Under the pieces are notes generated by a model, which did not search any database, had not been told where the DNA came from, and saw nothing but the letters and a program-made list of their open reading frames with translations. Below are positions 45,016 to 53,156 of a DNA stretch of 64,000 bases, piece after piece; the stretch's first letter is position 1, and every line of letters starts with the position of its first letter. Made by a program: the position numbers and the translations under genes. Origin of the DNA: Ramlibacter monticola (lineage in GTDB: Bacteria > Pseudomonadota > Gammaproteobacteria > Burkholderiales > Burkholderiaceae_C). Location: NCBI RefSeq assembly GCF_016722785.1, contig NZ_JAEQNE010000002.1, positions 186,001-250,000 of the forward strand, given 5' to 3'.

Positions 45016-45227
45016 GGAAATGGATGGCGCCCCGCGTCGAAACTCCACACTCCTTCTCTGGTCAGACTCGTTTACGCATCGCTACGGGCCGTTTCCCCTA
45101 GTCGAATTCCTTAAGGAACCTTCGGTGGCATGGTCATCCTCCAGCATTCTTGGCATGCTGGAGTCTGTGCGCTTTTTCGCAATATCTGGCAGCACGACAA
45201 CCATACCAATTCCAAGGAGGATCCAGA
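45016..45227. promoter_or_regulatory. Intergenic region of cassette 2 with inverted repeat
   Basis: CTCCAGCA (45139-45146) and TGCTGGAG (45156-45163) form a perfect 8-bp inverted repeat with a 9-nt spacer, 65 bp upstream of the second GNAT gene. It is a good operator or hairpin candidate. A small palindrome CCTTAAGG also lies nearby (45109-45116). The ribosome binding site AAGGAGG (45214-45220) is near-perfect. Such elements are not repeated before cassette 1, so the two cassettes may be regulated differently. Confidence 0.5.
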
Positions 45228-45938
45228 ATGACGACGATGGCTAATTTCCCGACGGCACAGCATTCCGAATGGCTTGACGAGCCCCTGCTGCTGCCGCTTG
45301 CCGGTCTCGACCCGGACCAGGGAAGCCACGTCGACGGCCTGCGTTTCAAGGTGCTGCGCACCCCCCGTGAACGCCAGGCCATCGCCGGCCTGCGTCGCCA
45401 TGCGGCCTTCCTCGTCGAACAGGACCTCGGCCTCGGCCTCGCTCCCTTCGAACAGACCCGCGACGACCTCGGCGTCGTGACCGCGGTGTACCGCGAGGGC
45501 CGCCCGCTCGCCAGCCTGCGCATCGTGCCGACCGGACACGGCCTCACCGGCGCCGAGCGCCTGATGGAGCAGATCCCCTTCGACCCTTCGATCCTCGGCG
45601 AGGGCAGCTGGGAAGTCGGCCGGGTCATCATGGAGCCCCGCGACCGTCGCCCGGACCTGCTGCTGGACTGCCTGACCGTCATCCTGGAGAACCTGATGCA
45701 GCGGGAAGACATGCGCCACCTCCACGCCACCACGACGCTGGCCATGGCCCGCCTGTGGCGCCGCGTCGGCATGCGCACGGTCCTCACCGCCAGCGGCGCC
45801 AGCGGAGCCCCCTACGCACTGGTGCATGGGCGCCTGGCGGACGTGGCCGCCGCCCTGCACCTGCCCGTGCACGTCGCGCGCCCGCACGTCCCGGTCACGA
45901 GGAGGGAACCTGCACTGGCGGCGGCCGTCCCGGTCTAG
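45228..45938 (+). CDS. LuxI/FeeM-like GNAT acyltransferase, putative signal synthase (copy 2)
   Basis: This 236-residue paralogue of the 42574 gene has the clearest LuxI-like features: LRRHAAFLVEQDLG and a DD pair near 79-80, LASLRIVPTGHG (R98), and SWEVGRVIM (W128, E129, R132). The C-terminus contains LHATTTLAMARLWRRVGM and HGRLADVAAAL, as in copy 1. The likely reaction is acyl transfer to an amine to make a small signal or lipid. It is followed after exactly 42 nt by the second CqsS-like kinase. The two paralogues are quite diverged outside the core, which would fit different products. The start is firmly set by AAGGAGG. Confidence 0.75.
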   Translation: MTTMANFPTAQHSEWLDEPLLLPLAGLDPDQGSHVDGLRFKVLRTPRERQAIAGLRRHAAFLVEQDLGLGLAPFEQTRDDLGVVTAVYREGRPLASLRIVPTGHGLTGAERLMEQIPFDPSILGEGSWEVGRVIMEPRDRRPDLLLDCLTVILENLMQREDMRHLHATTTLAMARLWRRVGMRTVLTASGASGAPYALVHGRLADVAAALHLPVHVARPHVPVTRREPALAAAVPV

Positions 45939-45980
45939 GCCATGCAGGGCTGAAGCAGGTCACGCGGGAGGGAACTGACC

Positions 45981-47750
45981 ATGGAACGCATCAAACGCTT
46001 CATCCGCGGACTTTCGCGGTCCTATCGCTTCCACCACGAAACCAATCCGTCCCTGCTCGGATGGATCGGCGTGCTGGGGGTGGTGGCGCTCTCGGCCCTC
46101 TACCTGGTGCGGCTCACCGGCAAGCTCCCACCGCGCTGGGACGACGTCTGGTTCCGCCTGCCCGCGATCCTCACCTGCCTGCTCGTGGCGCTGCGGCGCT
46201 GGTGGCCGGCACCGGTGGCGCGCTACTACCTGCCCTACTCCTACTTCACCGTCTTCTACTGCCTCGCCTTCTTCATGCCGCTGTCGCTGCTGGAGAACCG
46301 CGGCGCCCCCAACACCGTCGTCAACATGATGCTGGGCGCCATGCTGGTGATCCTGCTGACCGACTGGCGCAACACCGTGGTGATGATCGTGGCGGGCTAC
46401 GGCGGGGCGGCGGCGTACTTCCTGGCGACGAACCCGGCGTCGGAATTCCCGCTGGAATTCCTCTACTGGTGGGTCCCCCTGTGCCTGGTCCTGGTCGCCG
46501 GTGGCAGCATTTCCAAGTACATCGAGCGCCGCGCCGAGCTCGAGCGACTGCGCCGCCTGTACTCCGGGCTGGCCGGTTCCATCGCCCACGAGGTGCGCAA
46601 CCCGCTCGCGCAGGTCCAGCATGCGATGCGCACGGCCCAATCGCTGCTGCCGCGCACTGGCGGCGGCGACATCGTCCCCGTCCCACGGCAGCAGATCGAT
46701 GCCGTGGTGCGCGAACTGGCCCAGGGCACGAACGCGGCGCACCGGGGCCTGCAGGCCATCACGCTGACGCTGAACCAGGTCAACGGCAAGACCCTGGACA
46801 GCGGCAGCTTCGCGGTGCTTTCCGCCGCGATGTGCGTGCAGAAGGCGATGCACGAATACGCCTTCGAAAGCGCCGAGCAGCGTTCGCGCGTGCAGGTGCA
46901 GGTGGCCGGGGACTTCCTTTTCCTCGGCGACGAGACGGCCTGCGTGCTGATCCTGTTCAACCTGCTGAAGAACGCGCTGTACTACCTGCCGCTGCATCCG
47001 GACGCCAGCATCACGATCTCGGTGGAGAACGCGCCGGTGCACCGCATCGTGATGCGCGACACCGGCCCCGGCATCGCGCCCGAGCGCCTGCCGGAGCTGT
47101 TCGAGGAATTCCATTCCTTCGGCAAGACCGAGGGCACGGGCCTGGGCCTGGCGTTCTGCCGGCGCGCCATGCGCGCGTTCGGCGGCGACATCCGCTGCGA
47201 GTCCGAACTGGGCCGGTTCACGGAATTCACCCTCAGCTTCCCGCCCGCGCCCGCGGGCGCCGAACTGCCCGCCATGGCACCGGAGAACCTGCCGTCGGCC
47301 CCGCCGGTCAGCTTCGGCGGCCGCACCGTGCTGGTGGTGGACGACAGCGCGTTCAACCGCGCCATCGTCAAGGCCCGCCTGCGCGAACTGGACCTGCGCG
47401 TGCTGGAGGCCCGGCACGGCCAGGAGGCGCTGCAGATCATCGACGAGGGCGCGCAGCCCGCGGCGATCCTGATGGACATGGAGATGCCCGGCATCAGCGG
47501 CATCGAGGCCACCCGCGCCCTGCGCGAGCGGCCGGCCCCGGCCCGTACGATTCCCGTGCTGGCGCTGAGCGCCAACGACCTGCCGGCCTGGCGCGAGGGC
47601 GCCCTGGCGGTGGGCATGAACGGCTACCTCACCAAGCCGATCCAGCCGGAGGTCCTCAGCGCGGAACTGGCGCGGGTGCTGAACCTCGACGTGAAGCCGC
47701 CGCCGGAGCACGCCGAAGCGCGCCGGCGCGAGCCGGCGCTGAAGCGCTGA
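45981..47750 (+). CDS. CqsS-like hybrid sensor histidine kinase (copy 2)
   Basis: This 589-residue paralogue of the 43273 kinase has the same order: six-TM sensor (LLGWIGVLGVVALSALYLV first), HisKA with H203 in SIAHEVRNPLA, HATPase (LFNLLKNALYYL, DTGPGIAP, GTGLGLAFCRRAM) and receiver with D499 in ILMDMEMPGISG. The kinase and receiver parts are highly similar to copy 1, while the sensor regions differ more, as expected if each reads a different ligand. The phosphate should then pass to an Hpt protein; none is adjacent, but one is encoded at 56060-56962. It is convergent with livF (23 bp). Confidence 0.9.
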   Translation: MERIKRFIRGLSRSYRFHHETNPSLLGWIGVLGVVALSALYLVRLTGKLPPRWDDVWFRLPAILTCLLVALRRWWPAPVARYYLPYSYFTVFYCLAFFMPLSLLENRGAPNTVVNMMLGAMLVILLTDWRNTVVMIVAGYGGAAAYFLATNPASEFPLEFLYWWVPLCLVLVAGGSISKYIERRAELERLRRLYSGLAGSIAHEVRNPLAQVQHAMRTAQSLLPRTGGGDIVPVPRQQIDAVVRELAQGTNAAHRGLQAITLTLNQVNGKTLDSGSFAVLSAAMCVQKAMHEYAFESAEQRSRVQVQVAGDFLFLGDETACVLILFNLLKNALYYLPLHPDASITISVENAPVHRIVMRDTGPGIAPERLPELFEEFHSFGKTEGTGLGLAFCRRAMRAFGGDIRCESELGRFTEFTLSFPPAPAGAELPAMAPENLPSAPPVSFGGRTVLVVDDSAFNRAIVKARLRELDLRVLEARHGQEALQIIDEGAQPAAILMDMEMPGISGIEATRALRERPAPARTIPVLALSANDLPAWREGALAVGMNGYLTKPIQPEVLSAELARVLNLDVKPPPEHAEARRREPALKR

Positions 47751-47773
47751 AGCGCTGAGCCCGAGGCTGGAGG

Positions 47774-48496
47774 CTAGACCTCCAGCCACTCCTTGCGGAT
47801 GTACGCGTCCCCGCGCAGCGTCTCGGGCGTGCCCTGGAACACGATGCTGCCGTGGCCCATGACCAGGGCGCGGTCGGAGATCGACAGGGCGATGGTGAGC
47901 TTCTGTTCGATCAGCAGCACCGAGACCCCGCGCGACTTCAGCGTCTTCAGGTATTCCGCCACCAGCTCCACGATCTTGGGCGCCAGGCCCTCGGTCGGCT
48001 CGTCGATGATGATCAGCGACGGGTCGCCCATCAGGGTGCGGCACAGGGTCAGCATCTGCTGCTCGCCGCCCGAGAGCACGCCGGCCTCCGTGTGCTGCCG
48101 CTCCTTCAGGCGCGGGAACATGCCGTACATGTCGTCGAAGCTCCAGCGGCCGCGAGCGCCTGCGCTCGCTGCCTGTTTCCTGGCGCGCGCTCCCTTCTGC
48201 CCGAGCATCAGGTTCTGGTGCACCGTGAGCCGGGGAAAGATGTCCCGGTTCTCCGGCACGTAGCCGAGGCCCAGGTGGGCGATCTCGTAGGGCTTGCGGC
48301 CCACGAGGGGCTGCCCCTTCCAGAGCACGTCGCCGGTGCATTCCACCATGCCCATGACCGCCTTGGCGGTCGTGGAACGCCCCGAGCCGTTGCGTCCCAG
48401 CAGGGCCACGATCTCGCCCTCGCCCACCTCGAAGCGCACGCCGTGCAGCACGTGGCTCTTGCCGTAGAAGGCATGCAGGTTGTCGATCTGGAGCAT
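47774..48496 (-). CDS. livF: Branched-chain amino acid ABC transporter ATPase LivF
   Basis: The 240-residue ABC ATPase has Walker A GRNGSGRST with Arg in place of the usual Lys, signature VLSGGEQQML, Walker B LIIIDEPTEGLAP and the switch His replaced by Gln in LLIEQKL, as is common in LivF. A Ser/Ala/Arg-rich insert (ARARKQAASAGARGR) lies before the signature. It powers uptake of branched-chain amino acids or related compounds together with LivG, LivH, LivM and the binding protein. The last gene of the operon, it is separated from livG by an 82-bp repeat-rich gap. Confidence 0.93.
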   Translation of the reverse strand: MLQIDNLHAFYGKSHVLHGVRFEVGEGEIVALLGRNGSGRSTTAKAVMGMVECTGDVLWKGQPLVGRKPYEIAHLGLGYVPENRDIFPRLTVHQNLMLGQKGARARKQAASAGARGRWSFDDMYGMFPRLKERQHTEAGVLSGGEQQMLTLCRTLMGDPSLIIIDEPTEGLAPKIVELVAEYLKTLKSRGVSVLLIEQKLTIALSISDRALVMGHGSIVFQGTPETLRGDAYIRKEWLEV

Positions 48497-48501
48497 CGTC
48501 A

Positions 48502-48548
48502 GCCTCCGCCGAGCCGCCTCAAGGAGGCTGAGGCCCCCTCGGGGGGCA
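48502..48548. repeat. Hairpin repeat between livF and livG
   Basis: Two hairpins lie in the 82-bp gap: AGCCTCC/GGAGGCT (48502-48508, 48524-48530) and GCCCCC-TC-GGGGGGC (48534-48548). The second resembles a GGCCCCCTCGGGGGGCAGCGA motif that I recall as a frequent intergenic palindrome in Comamonadaceae. It may adjust mRNA stability between livG and livF. Confidence 0.55.
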
Positions 48549-48578
48549 GCGAGTACACGCAGTGACGAGCGTGGGGGC

Positions 48579-49364
48579 TCATGTGCTCGTCCCCGCCTGC
48601 TGCGTGGCGATGACGGAGCCGAGATAGGCTTCCTGCACCCGCTGGTTGGCCCGTACGTTCTCGGGCGTGTCGTAGGCGATGATCTCGCCGTAGACCACCA
48701 CCGCGATCTTGTCGGCGAGGCCGAACACCACGCCCATGTCGTGCTCCACGGTCAGAAGGGTCTTGCCCGCCGTCACTTCCTTGATCAGGTCGATGAAGCG
48801 CCGGGTCTCCGCGCGGCTCATGCCGGCGGTGGGTTCGTCCAGCAGGATCACGTTGGCGCCGCCGGCGATGGTGATGCCGACCTCCAGCGCGCGCTGCTCC
48901 GCGTAGGTGAGGTTCACGGCCAGCACGTCGCGCTTCTTGTGCAGGCGGATCATCTCCAGCAACTGCTCGGCGCGCTCGTTGGCGTCGTCGAGGTCGGCCA
49001 GGAAGCGCAGGAAGGTGTACTTGTAGCCGAGGCTCCACAGCACGCCGCAGCGCAGGTTCTCGAACACCGACAGCTTGGGGAAGATGTTGGTGATCTGGAA
49101 GCTGCGCGAGAGGCCCAGGCGGTTGATCTCGAAGGGCTTCTTGCCCTCGATGCGGTGGCCATTGAGCAGCACCTGCCCGCTGGTGGGCGCGAAGCGGCCG
49201 CTGATCAGGTTGAACAGCGTGGACTTGCCGGCGCCGTTCGGGCCGATCACGGCGACTCGCTCGCCCTGCTGCACCTGCAGGCTGCAGCCGCGGATGATCT
49301 CGGTGCGGCCGAAACTCTTGCGCACGTCCTTCAGTTCCAGCGCGATGGGGGTGCCGTCGCTCAC
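48579..49364 (-). CDS. livG: Branched-chain amino acid ABC transporter ATPase LivG
   Basis: The 261-residue ABC ATPase has a normal Walker A GPNGAGKST, a Tyr-Ala-Glu-Gln signature variant (LTYAEQRALEVG), Walker B VILLDEPTAGMS and switch His in TVEHDMGVVF. The long Q-loop region with RSFQITNIFPKLSVFENL is typical of LivG. The GTG start at 49364 overlaps the livM stop by 4 bp, and no ATG is available nearby. Confidence 0.93.
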   Translation of the reverse strand: MSDGTPIALELKDVRKSFGRTEIIRGCSLQVQQGERVAVIGPNGAGKSTLFNLISGRFAPTSGQVLLNGHRIEGKKPFEINRLGLSRSFQITNIFPKLSVFENLRCGVLWSLGYKYTFLRFLADLDDANERAEQLLEMIRLHKKRDVLAVNLTYAEQRALEVGITIAGGANVILLDEPTAGMSRAETRRFIDLIKEVTAGKTLLTVEHDMGVVFGLADKIAVVVYGEIIAYDTPENVRANQRVQEAYLGSVIATQQAGTST

Positions 49365-50659
49365 AAGGCTTCCCTCCGCTTCATCTCTTTTTCGATGAAT
49401 TCCTGGATCTCGTCCCATTGGTGCACGTAGTGGCGGCGGGCGACCTCGAACAGGGCCACGCCGGTGAGCATCACGAAGGCGGCGCCGAACCAGCTGTCGA
49501 CGCCCCTGGCATCCAGGCTGGCGCCCAGGAACTGCAGCTTCGGCCCCAGCGCCGCATTGAGCTGCAGGTGGTAGACCATCTCGATGATCGCCGCCGCGCC
49601 CAGCAGCGCCACCAGCGCCGTGAAGGCCAGCGCGAGGTAGCTGACCCACAGCTCCTTCAGCCGCCCGAAGGAGGCCACGCGCAGGTTCATCATGATCAGG
49701 CTGGCGATGCCGCCCGGCGCGTACATCACCATGAACAGGAAGATCAGGCCCAGGTACAGCAGCCAGGCCTTGGTGAGCTCCGACAGCAGCACGCCGGCCA
49801 GCACCAGCAGCACGCCGCCGATGATGGGCCCGAAGAAGAAGGTGGCGCCGCCCAGGAAGGTGAACAGCAGGTAGGCGCCGGAGCGCGGCGCGCTCACCAC
49901 CTCGGAGGTCACGATCTCGAAGTTCAGGGCGGCCAGCCCGCCCGAGATCCCGGCGAAGAAGGCCGACAGGATGAAGGCGATGTAGCGCACCTTCTGCGTG
50001 TCGTAGCCGACGAACTCGACCCGCTCCGGGTTGTCGCGCACCGCGTTGAGCATGCGTCCCAGCGGCGTGCGCGTGAAGGCGAACATGGCCGCGGTGCAGA
50101 CGAAGGTGTAGAAGGCGATCAGGTAATAGAGCTGGATCTGCGGCCCGAAGGTGATGCCCAGGGGCTTGGGCCCGGCGACCCGGTTGCTGGAGATGCCGCC
50201 CTCGCCGCCGAAGAACTCGGGGAACATCAGCGACGAGGCCCAGACCAGCTCGCCGATGCCCAGCGTGATCATCGCGAACGGCGTGGCCGCCTTCTTGGTC
50301 GTGACGTACCCGAACAGCACCGCGACCAGCATCCCGGAGAGGCCGCCGACGATCGGGATGAGGCTGACCGGGATCGCCCAGCCGCCCTTGGACACGAGGT
50401 TGAGCGTGTGGATCGCCAGGAAGGAGCCCATGCCCGAATAGACCGCATGGCCGAAGCTGAGCATGCCGCCCTGCCCCAGGATCATGTTGTACGAGAGGCA
50501 CACGATGATCGCGATGCCCATCTGCGACAGCATGGTGTGCCCCAGGCTGCTGGTGAAGACCAGCGGCGCCACCAGCAGCAGCAGCGCGAACGCGCCCCAG
50601 ATCGTCCACCGGGCGACGTTGTAGGGCTTGAATTCGTAATAGTCCTTGGTGCGCGCCAT
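49361..50659 (-). CDS. livM: Branched-chain amino acid ABC transporter permease LivM
   Basis: The 432-residue permease has about ten TM helices and a conserved cytosolic loop with RTPLGRMLNAVRDNPERVEFVGYD, which couples to the ATPases. The C-terminal extension of about 80 residues with an extra TM (FGAAFVMLTGVALFEV) is longer than in E. coli LivM. The ATG at 50659 follows GAGGG and lies 4 nt after livH; an alternative start five codons upstream would overlap livH. Confidence 0.92.
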   Translation of the reverse strand: MARTKDYYEFKPYNVARWTIWGAFALLLLVAPLVFTSSLGHTMLSQMGIAIIVCLSYNMILGQGGMLSFGHAVYSGMGSFLAIHTLNLVSKGGWAIPVSLIPIVGGLSGMLVAVLFGYVTTKKAATPFAMITLGIGELVWASSLMFPEFFGGEGGISSNRVAGPKPLGITFGPQIQLYYLIAFYTFVCTAAMFAFTRTPLGRMLNAVRDNPERVEFVGYDTQKVRYIAFILSAFFAGISGGLAALNFEIVTSEVVSAPRSGAYLLFTFLGGATFFFGPIIGGVLLVLAGVLLSELTKAWLLYLGLIFLFMVMYAPGGIASLIMMNLRVASFGRLKELWVSYLALAFTALVALLGAAAIIEMVYHLQLNAALGPKLQFLGASLDARGVDSWFGAAFVMLTGVALFEVARRHYVHQWDEIQEFIEKEMKRREAL

Positions 50660-50663
50660 GCGT

Positions 50664-51611
50664 TCAGCCCTCACGGGTGCCGAGGAGGCCCTTCGGCCGG
50701 AAGATCAGGATCAGCACCAGGAACACGTACGGCAGGATGGGCGCGATCTGCGAGATCTTCAGCTTCCACAGCGCGTAGCCGAAGGTCTGCGGCGTGATGC
50801 TCCAGCCCGCGACCTGCAGCGCCCCCATCAGCGAGGCGTCCACGCCGACGGCGAAGGTCTGCAGGATGCCGATCAGCAGCGAGGCGACGAAGGCGCCGGC
50901 CAGCGAGCCCATGCCGCCCACCACCACCACCACGAAGATCACCGAGCCCACCGTGGCGGCCATGCCCGGCTCCGTGACGAAGGCATTGCCGCCGATCACG
51001 CCGGCCAGCCCCGCCAGCGCCGCGCCGCCGCCGAACACCAGCATGAACACGCGCGGCACGTTGTGCCCCAGCGCCTCCACCGTGTCGGGGTGGGTCAGCG
51101 CCGCCTGGATCACCAGCCCGATGCGCGTGCGCGTCAGCAGCAGCCAGATCGCCACCAGCATCAGCACCGCCACCAGCATCATGAAGCCGCGGTACAGGGG
51201 GAACTGCGTGCCGTACAGCGTGAACAGCGGCCCCGACAGGAGGGCCGGTACCCGGTAGTCCACCGAGCTCGTCCCCCACACCAGCTGCACCATTTCCAGC
51301 ACGATGAAGGACAGGCCGAACGTGATCAGCAGTTCGGGGACGTGGCCGTACTTGTGCACGCGGCGCAGCGCGTATTTCTCGAACAGCGCGCCGAGCACCC
51401 CCACCACGAGGGGCGCCACCAGCAGCGCGGGGAAGTAGCCCAGGAACTGGGTGGCGCTGAACGCGAAATAGGCGCCCAGCATGTAGAAACTCGCGTGGGC
51501 GAAGTTGAGGACGCCCATCATGCTGAAGATCAGCGTGAGCCCGGAGCTGAGCATGAACAGCAGCAGCCCGTAGCTGATGCCGTTCAGCAGCGATATGGTG
51601 AAGAACTCCAT
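50664..51611 (-). CDS. livH: Branched-chain amino acid ABC transporter permease LivH
   Basis: The 315-residue permease has about eight TM helices, starting MEFFTISLLNGISYGLLLF, with the conserved GLTLIFSMMGVLNFAHASFYMLGAY and a cytosolic loop containing RTRIGLVIQAALTHPDTVEALG. It forms the membrane channel with LivM. A Rho-independent terminator lies between the substrate-binding-protein gene and livH, which would make the permease genes less abundant than the binding protein. Confidence 0.93.
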   Translation of the reverse strand: MEFFTISLLNGISYGLLLFMLSSGLTLIFSMMGVLNFAHASFYMLGAYFAFSATQFLGYFPALLVAPLVVGVLGALFEKYALRRVHKYGHVPELLITFGLSFIVLEMVQLVWGTSSVDYRVPALLSGPLFTLYGTQFPLYRGFMMLVAVLMLVAIWLLLTRTRIGLVIQAALTHPDTVEALGHNVPRVFMLVFGGGAALAGLAGVIGGNAFVTEPGMAATVGSVIFVVVVVGGMGSLAGAFVASLLIGILQTFAVGVDASLMGALQVAGWSITPQTFGYALWKLKISQIAPILPYVFLVLILIFRPKGLLGTREG

Positions 51612-51669
51612 CCGCTCGATTCTTTGGTCTCGTTGTCCCGTGGCCCGCATTCTGCCGGCTGCGGCAGCC

Positions 51670-51698
51670 AAAAAAAAACCGGGACGCGTCCGTCCCGG
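51670..51698 (-). terminator. Rho-independent terminator after livK
   Basis: On the minus strand, CCGGGACG-GACG-CGTCCCGG (51698-51679) is a perfect 8-bp stem followed by nine Ts (51678-51670). It is placed directly after the livK stop and before livH, a classical differential-expression site in ABC operons. Confidence 0.9.
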
Positions 51699-51718
51699 CC
51701 TCGTTCGTCGCCTTCGCG

Positions 51719-52954
51719 TCAGCCCGCCGACGGCCGCTTCATCTGGCAGCTGGTGGGCGTGGAGGACACGTAGGGGTCCATCTGCTTGATCGGCACGAAG
51801 GTGTAGCCGGTCTTCTCGACGCTGTATTCACCCGGCTTGGCCTTCTGCCACTTGGTGATGTACATGGCCTGCTGCAGCTGGTGGTCGGACGCCCGCATGG
51901 TCACGTCGCCGGCGAAGCTCTTGACGCTCAGGCCTTCCAGCGACTTGGCCACCTTCACCGGGTCGGTCGACTTCGCCTTGGCCATGGCCGCCGACAGCAG
52001 CTGGATGCCGTTGTAGGTGGCATAGGTGTAGTAGTCGTCGTTGAACTTCTTCAGGAACTCCTGGCCGATCTGGCCCATCTCGCCGGTCTGGTTGGCGTGC
52101 CCGTAGGCGACCACGTAGACCTCGCTGTCGCCGCCGGCCGCCAGCGCCGTGGGCGTGCCGGTCACGCCGGCGTAGTAGGTGTACATGGGGATCTTCAGGC
52201 CGGCGTCGTTCAGCGCCTTCACCAGCAGGGTCAGGTCCTGGCCCCAGTTGCCGGTGACGATGGTGTCCGCGCCCGACTGCTTGATCTTGGCGACGTAGGG
52301 GGCGAAGTCCTTGACGCTGCCGATCGGGTGCAGGTCCTCGCCGACGACCTTGACGTCGGGGCGCTTGCGCGCGATGGCGTCCCTGAAGTACTTGGCGACC
52401 TGGTGGCCGTGCGAGTAGTTCTGGTTGATCAGGAAGACGCTCTTGACCTTGGGTTGCTCCTTCATGAAGGAGGTCAGCGCCTCCATCTTCATGGAGGTGT
52501 CGGCATCCAGGCGGAAGTGCCAGTAGTCGCACTTCTCGTTGGTGAGCGCCGGGTCCACCGCCGCGTAGTTGAGGTAGACGACTTCCTTGCCGGGGTTGCG
52601 CTCGTTGTGCTTGGCCACCGCGTCGAGGATGGCCGTGGCGGCGCCGGAGCCGTTGCCCTGGGTGACGTAGCGGAAGCCCTGGTCGATGGCGGCCTTCAGC
52701 GTGTTCAGGCTCTCCTGCGGGGAGCCCTTGTTGTCGAAGCCGACCACCTCGAATTTCACGCCGGCCGCGTTCTTGCCCGAATAGCGCTCGGCGATGTACT
52801 GCCAGCTCTTGAGCTGGTTCTGGCCGACGTTGGCGAACGGCCCGGACAGGGGATCCATGAACGCGATGCGCACGGTCTCGCCCTTCTGCGCGTACGCGGC
52901 GCCGGCGGCCACGACCATGGCGGTGACGGCAATGGCCCTCAGCGTGTGCTTCAT
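51719..52954 (-). CDS. Branched-chain amino acid-type ABC substrate-binding protein
   Basis: The 411-residue periplasmic binding protein has a signal peptide (cleavage after AYA, near residue 22), followed by RIAFMDPLSGPFANVGQNQL, typical of LivK/peripla_BP_6 proteins. TQGNGSGAATAI and FLINQNYSHGHQVAKYF are part of the two-lobed fold. The ligand could be a branched-chain amino acid, an amide or an aromatic acid; specificity cannot be read from sequence. AAGGAG precedes the ATG. It leads the livHMGF operon. Confidence 0.92.
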   Translation of the reverse strand: MKHTLRAIAVTAMVVAAGAAYAQKGETVRIAFMDPLSGPFANVGQNQLKSWQYIAERYSGKNAAGVKFEVVGFDNKGSPQESLNTLKAAIDQGFRYVTQGNGSGAATAILDAVAKHNERNPGKEVVYLNYAAVDPALTNEKCDYWHFRLDADTSMKMEALTSFMKEQPKVKSVFLINQNYSHGHQVAKYFRDAIARKRPDVKVVGEDLHPIGSVKDFAPYVAKIKQSGADTIVTGNWGQDLTLLVKALNDAGLKIPMYTYYAGVTGTPTALAAGGDSEVYVVAYGHANQTGEMGQIGQEFLKKFNDDYYTYATYNGIQLLSAAMAKAKSTDPVKVAKSLEGLSVKSFAGDVTMRASDHQLQQAMYITKWQKAKPGEYSVEKTGYTFVPIKQMDPYVSSTPTSCQMKRPSAG

Positions 52955-53127
52955 TGCGTGCTCCTTTGGTATGCAACGACTCGCGGAGGGTACAGTTTTT
53001 GGCAGGTGGAAAGGGGCAGGGAATGCCCGTAAAGAGGAAGCGGGGCTATCGCCAAAGTGACAGGGTTCGCTTGCCCTTTCCCCAGCCCTCCCCCGCAGGC
53101 GGGAGCGGGAGAGAGCCCCCTCCGCGG

Positions 53128-53148
53128 CCCTCCCCCGCAGGGGGAGGG
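53128..53148 (-). terminator. GC hairpin after the acyl-CoA ligase gene
   Basis: CCCTCCCCC-GCA-GGGGGAGGG is a perfect 9-bp stem located 9 bp beyond the ligase stop. There is no T-tract, so it may act as a Rho-associated or mRNA-stabilising hairpin. The nearby 53084-53112 stretch has related CCCTCCCCCGCAGGCGGGAG sequence. Confidence 0.5.
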
Positions 53149-53156
53149 AAGCCGGG

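Noticed and set aside
45020-45244. Short plus-strand frame of 74 codons before GNAT copy 2
   Set aside because: It has no ribosome binding site, overlaps the GNAT start and covers the inverted repeat. It is more likely leader DNA.
42574-47750. CqsA-type synthase or LuxR-type regulator near the cassettes
   Set aside because: I looked for a PLP-dependent CqsA/LqsA and for a LuxR HTH protein and found neither in the window. The synthase role is assigned only to the GNAT proteins.
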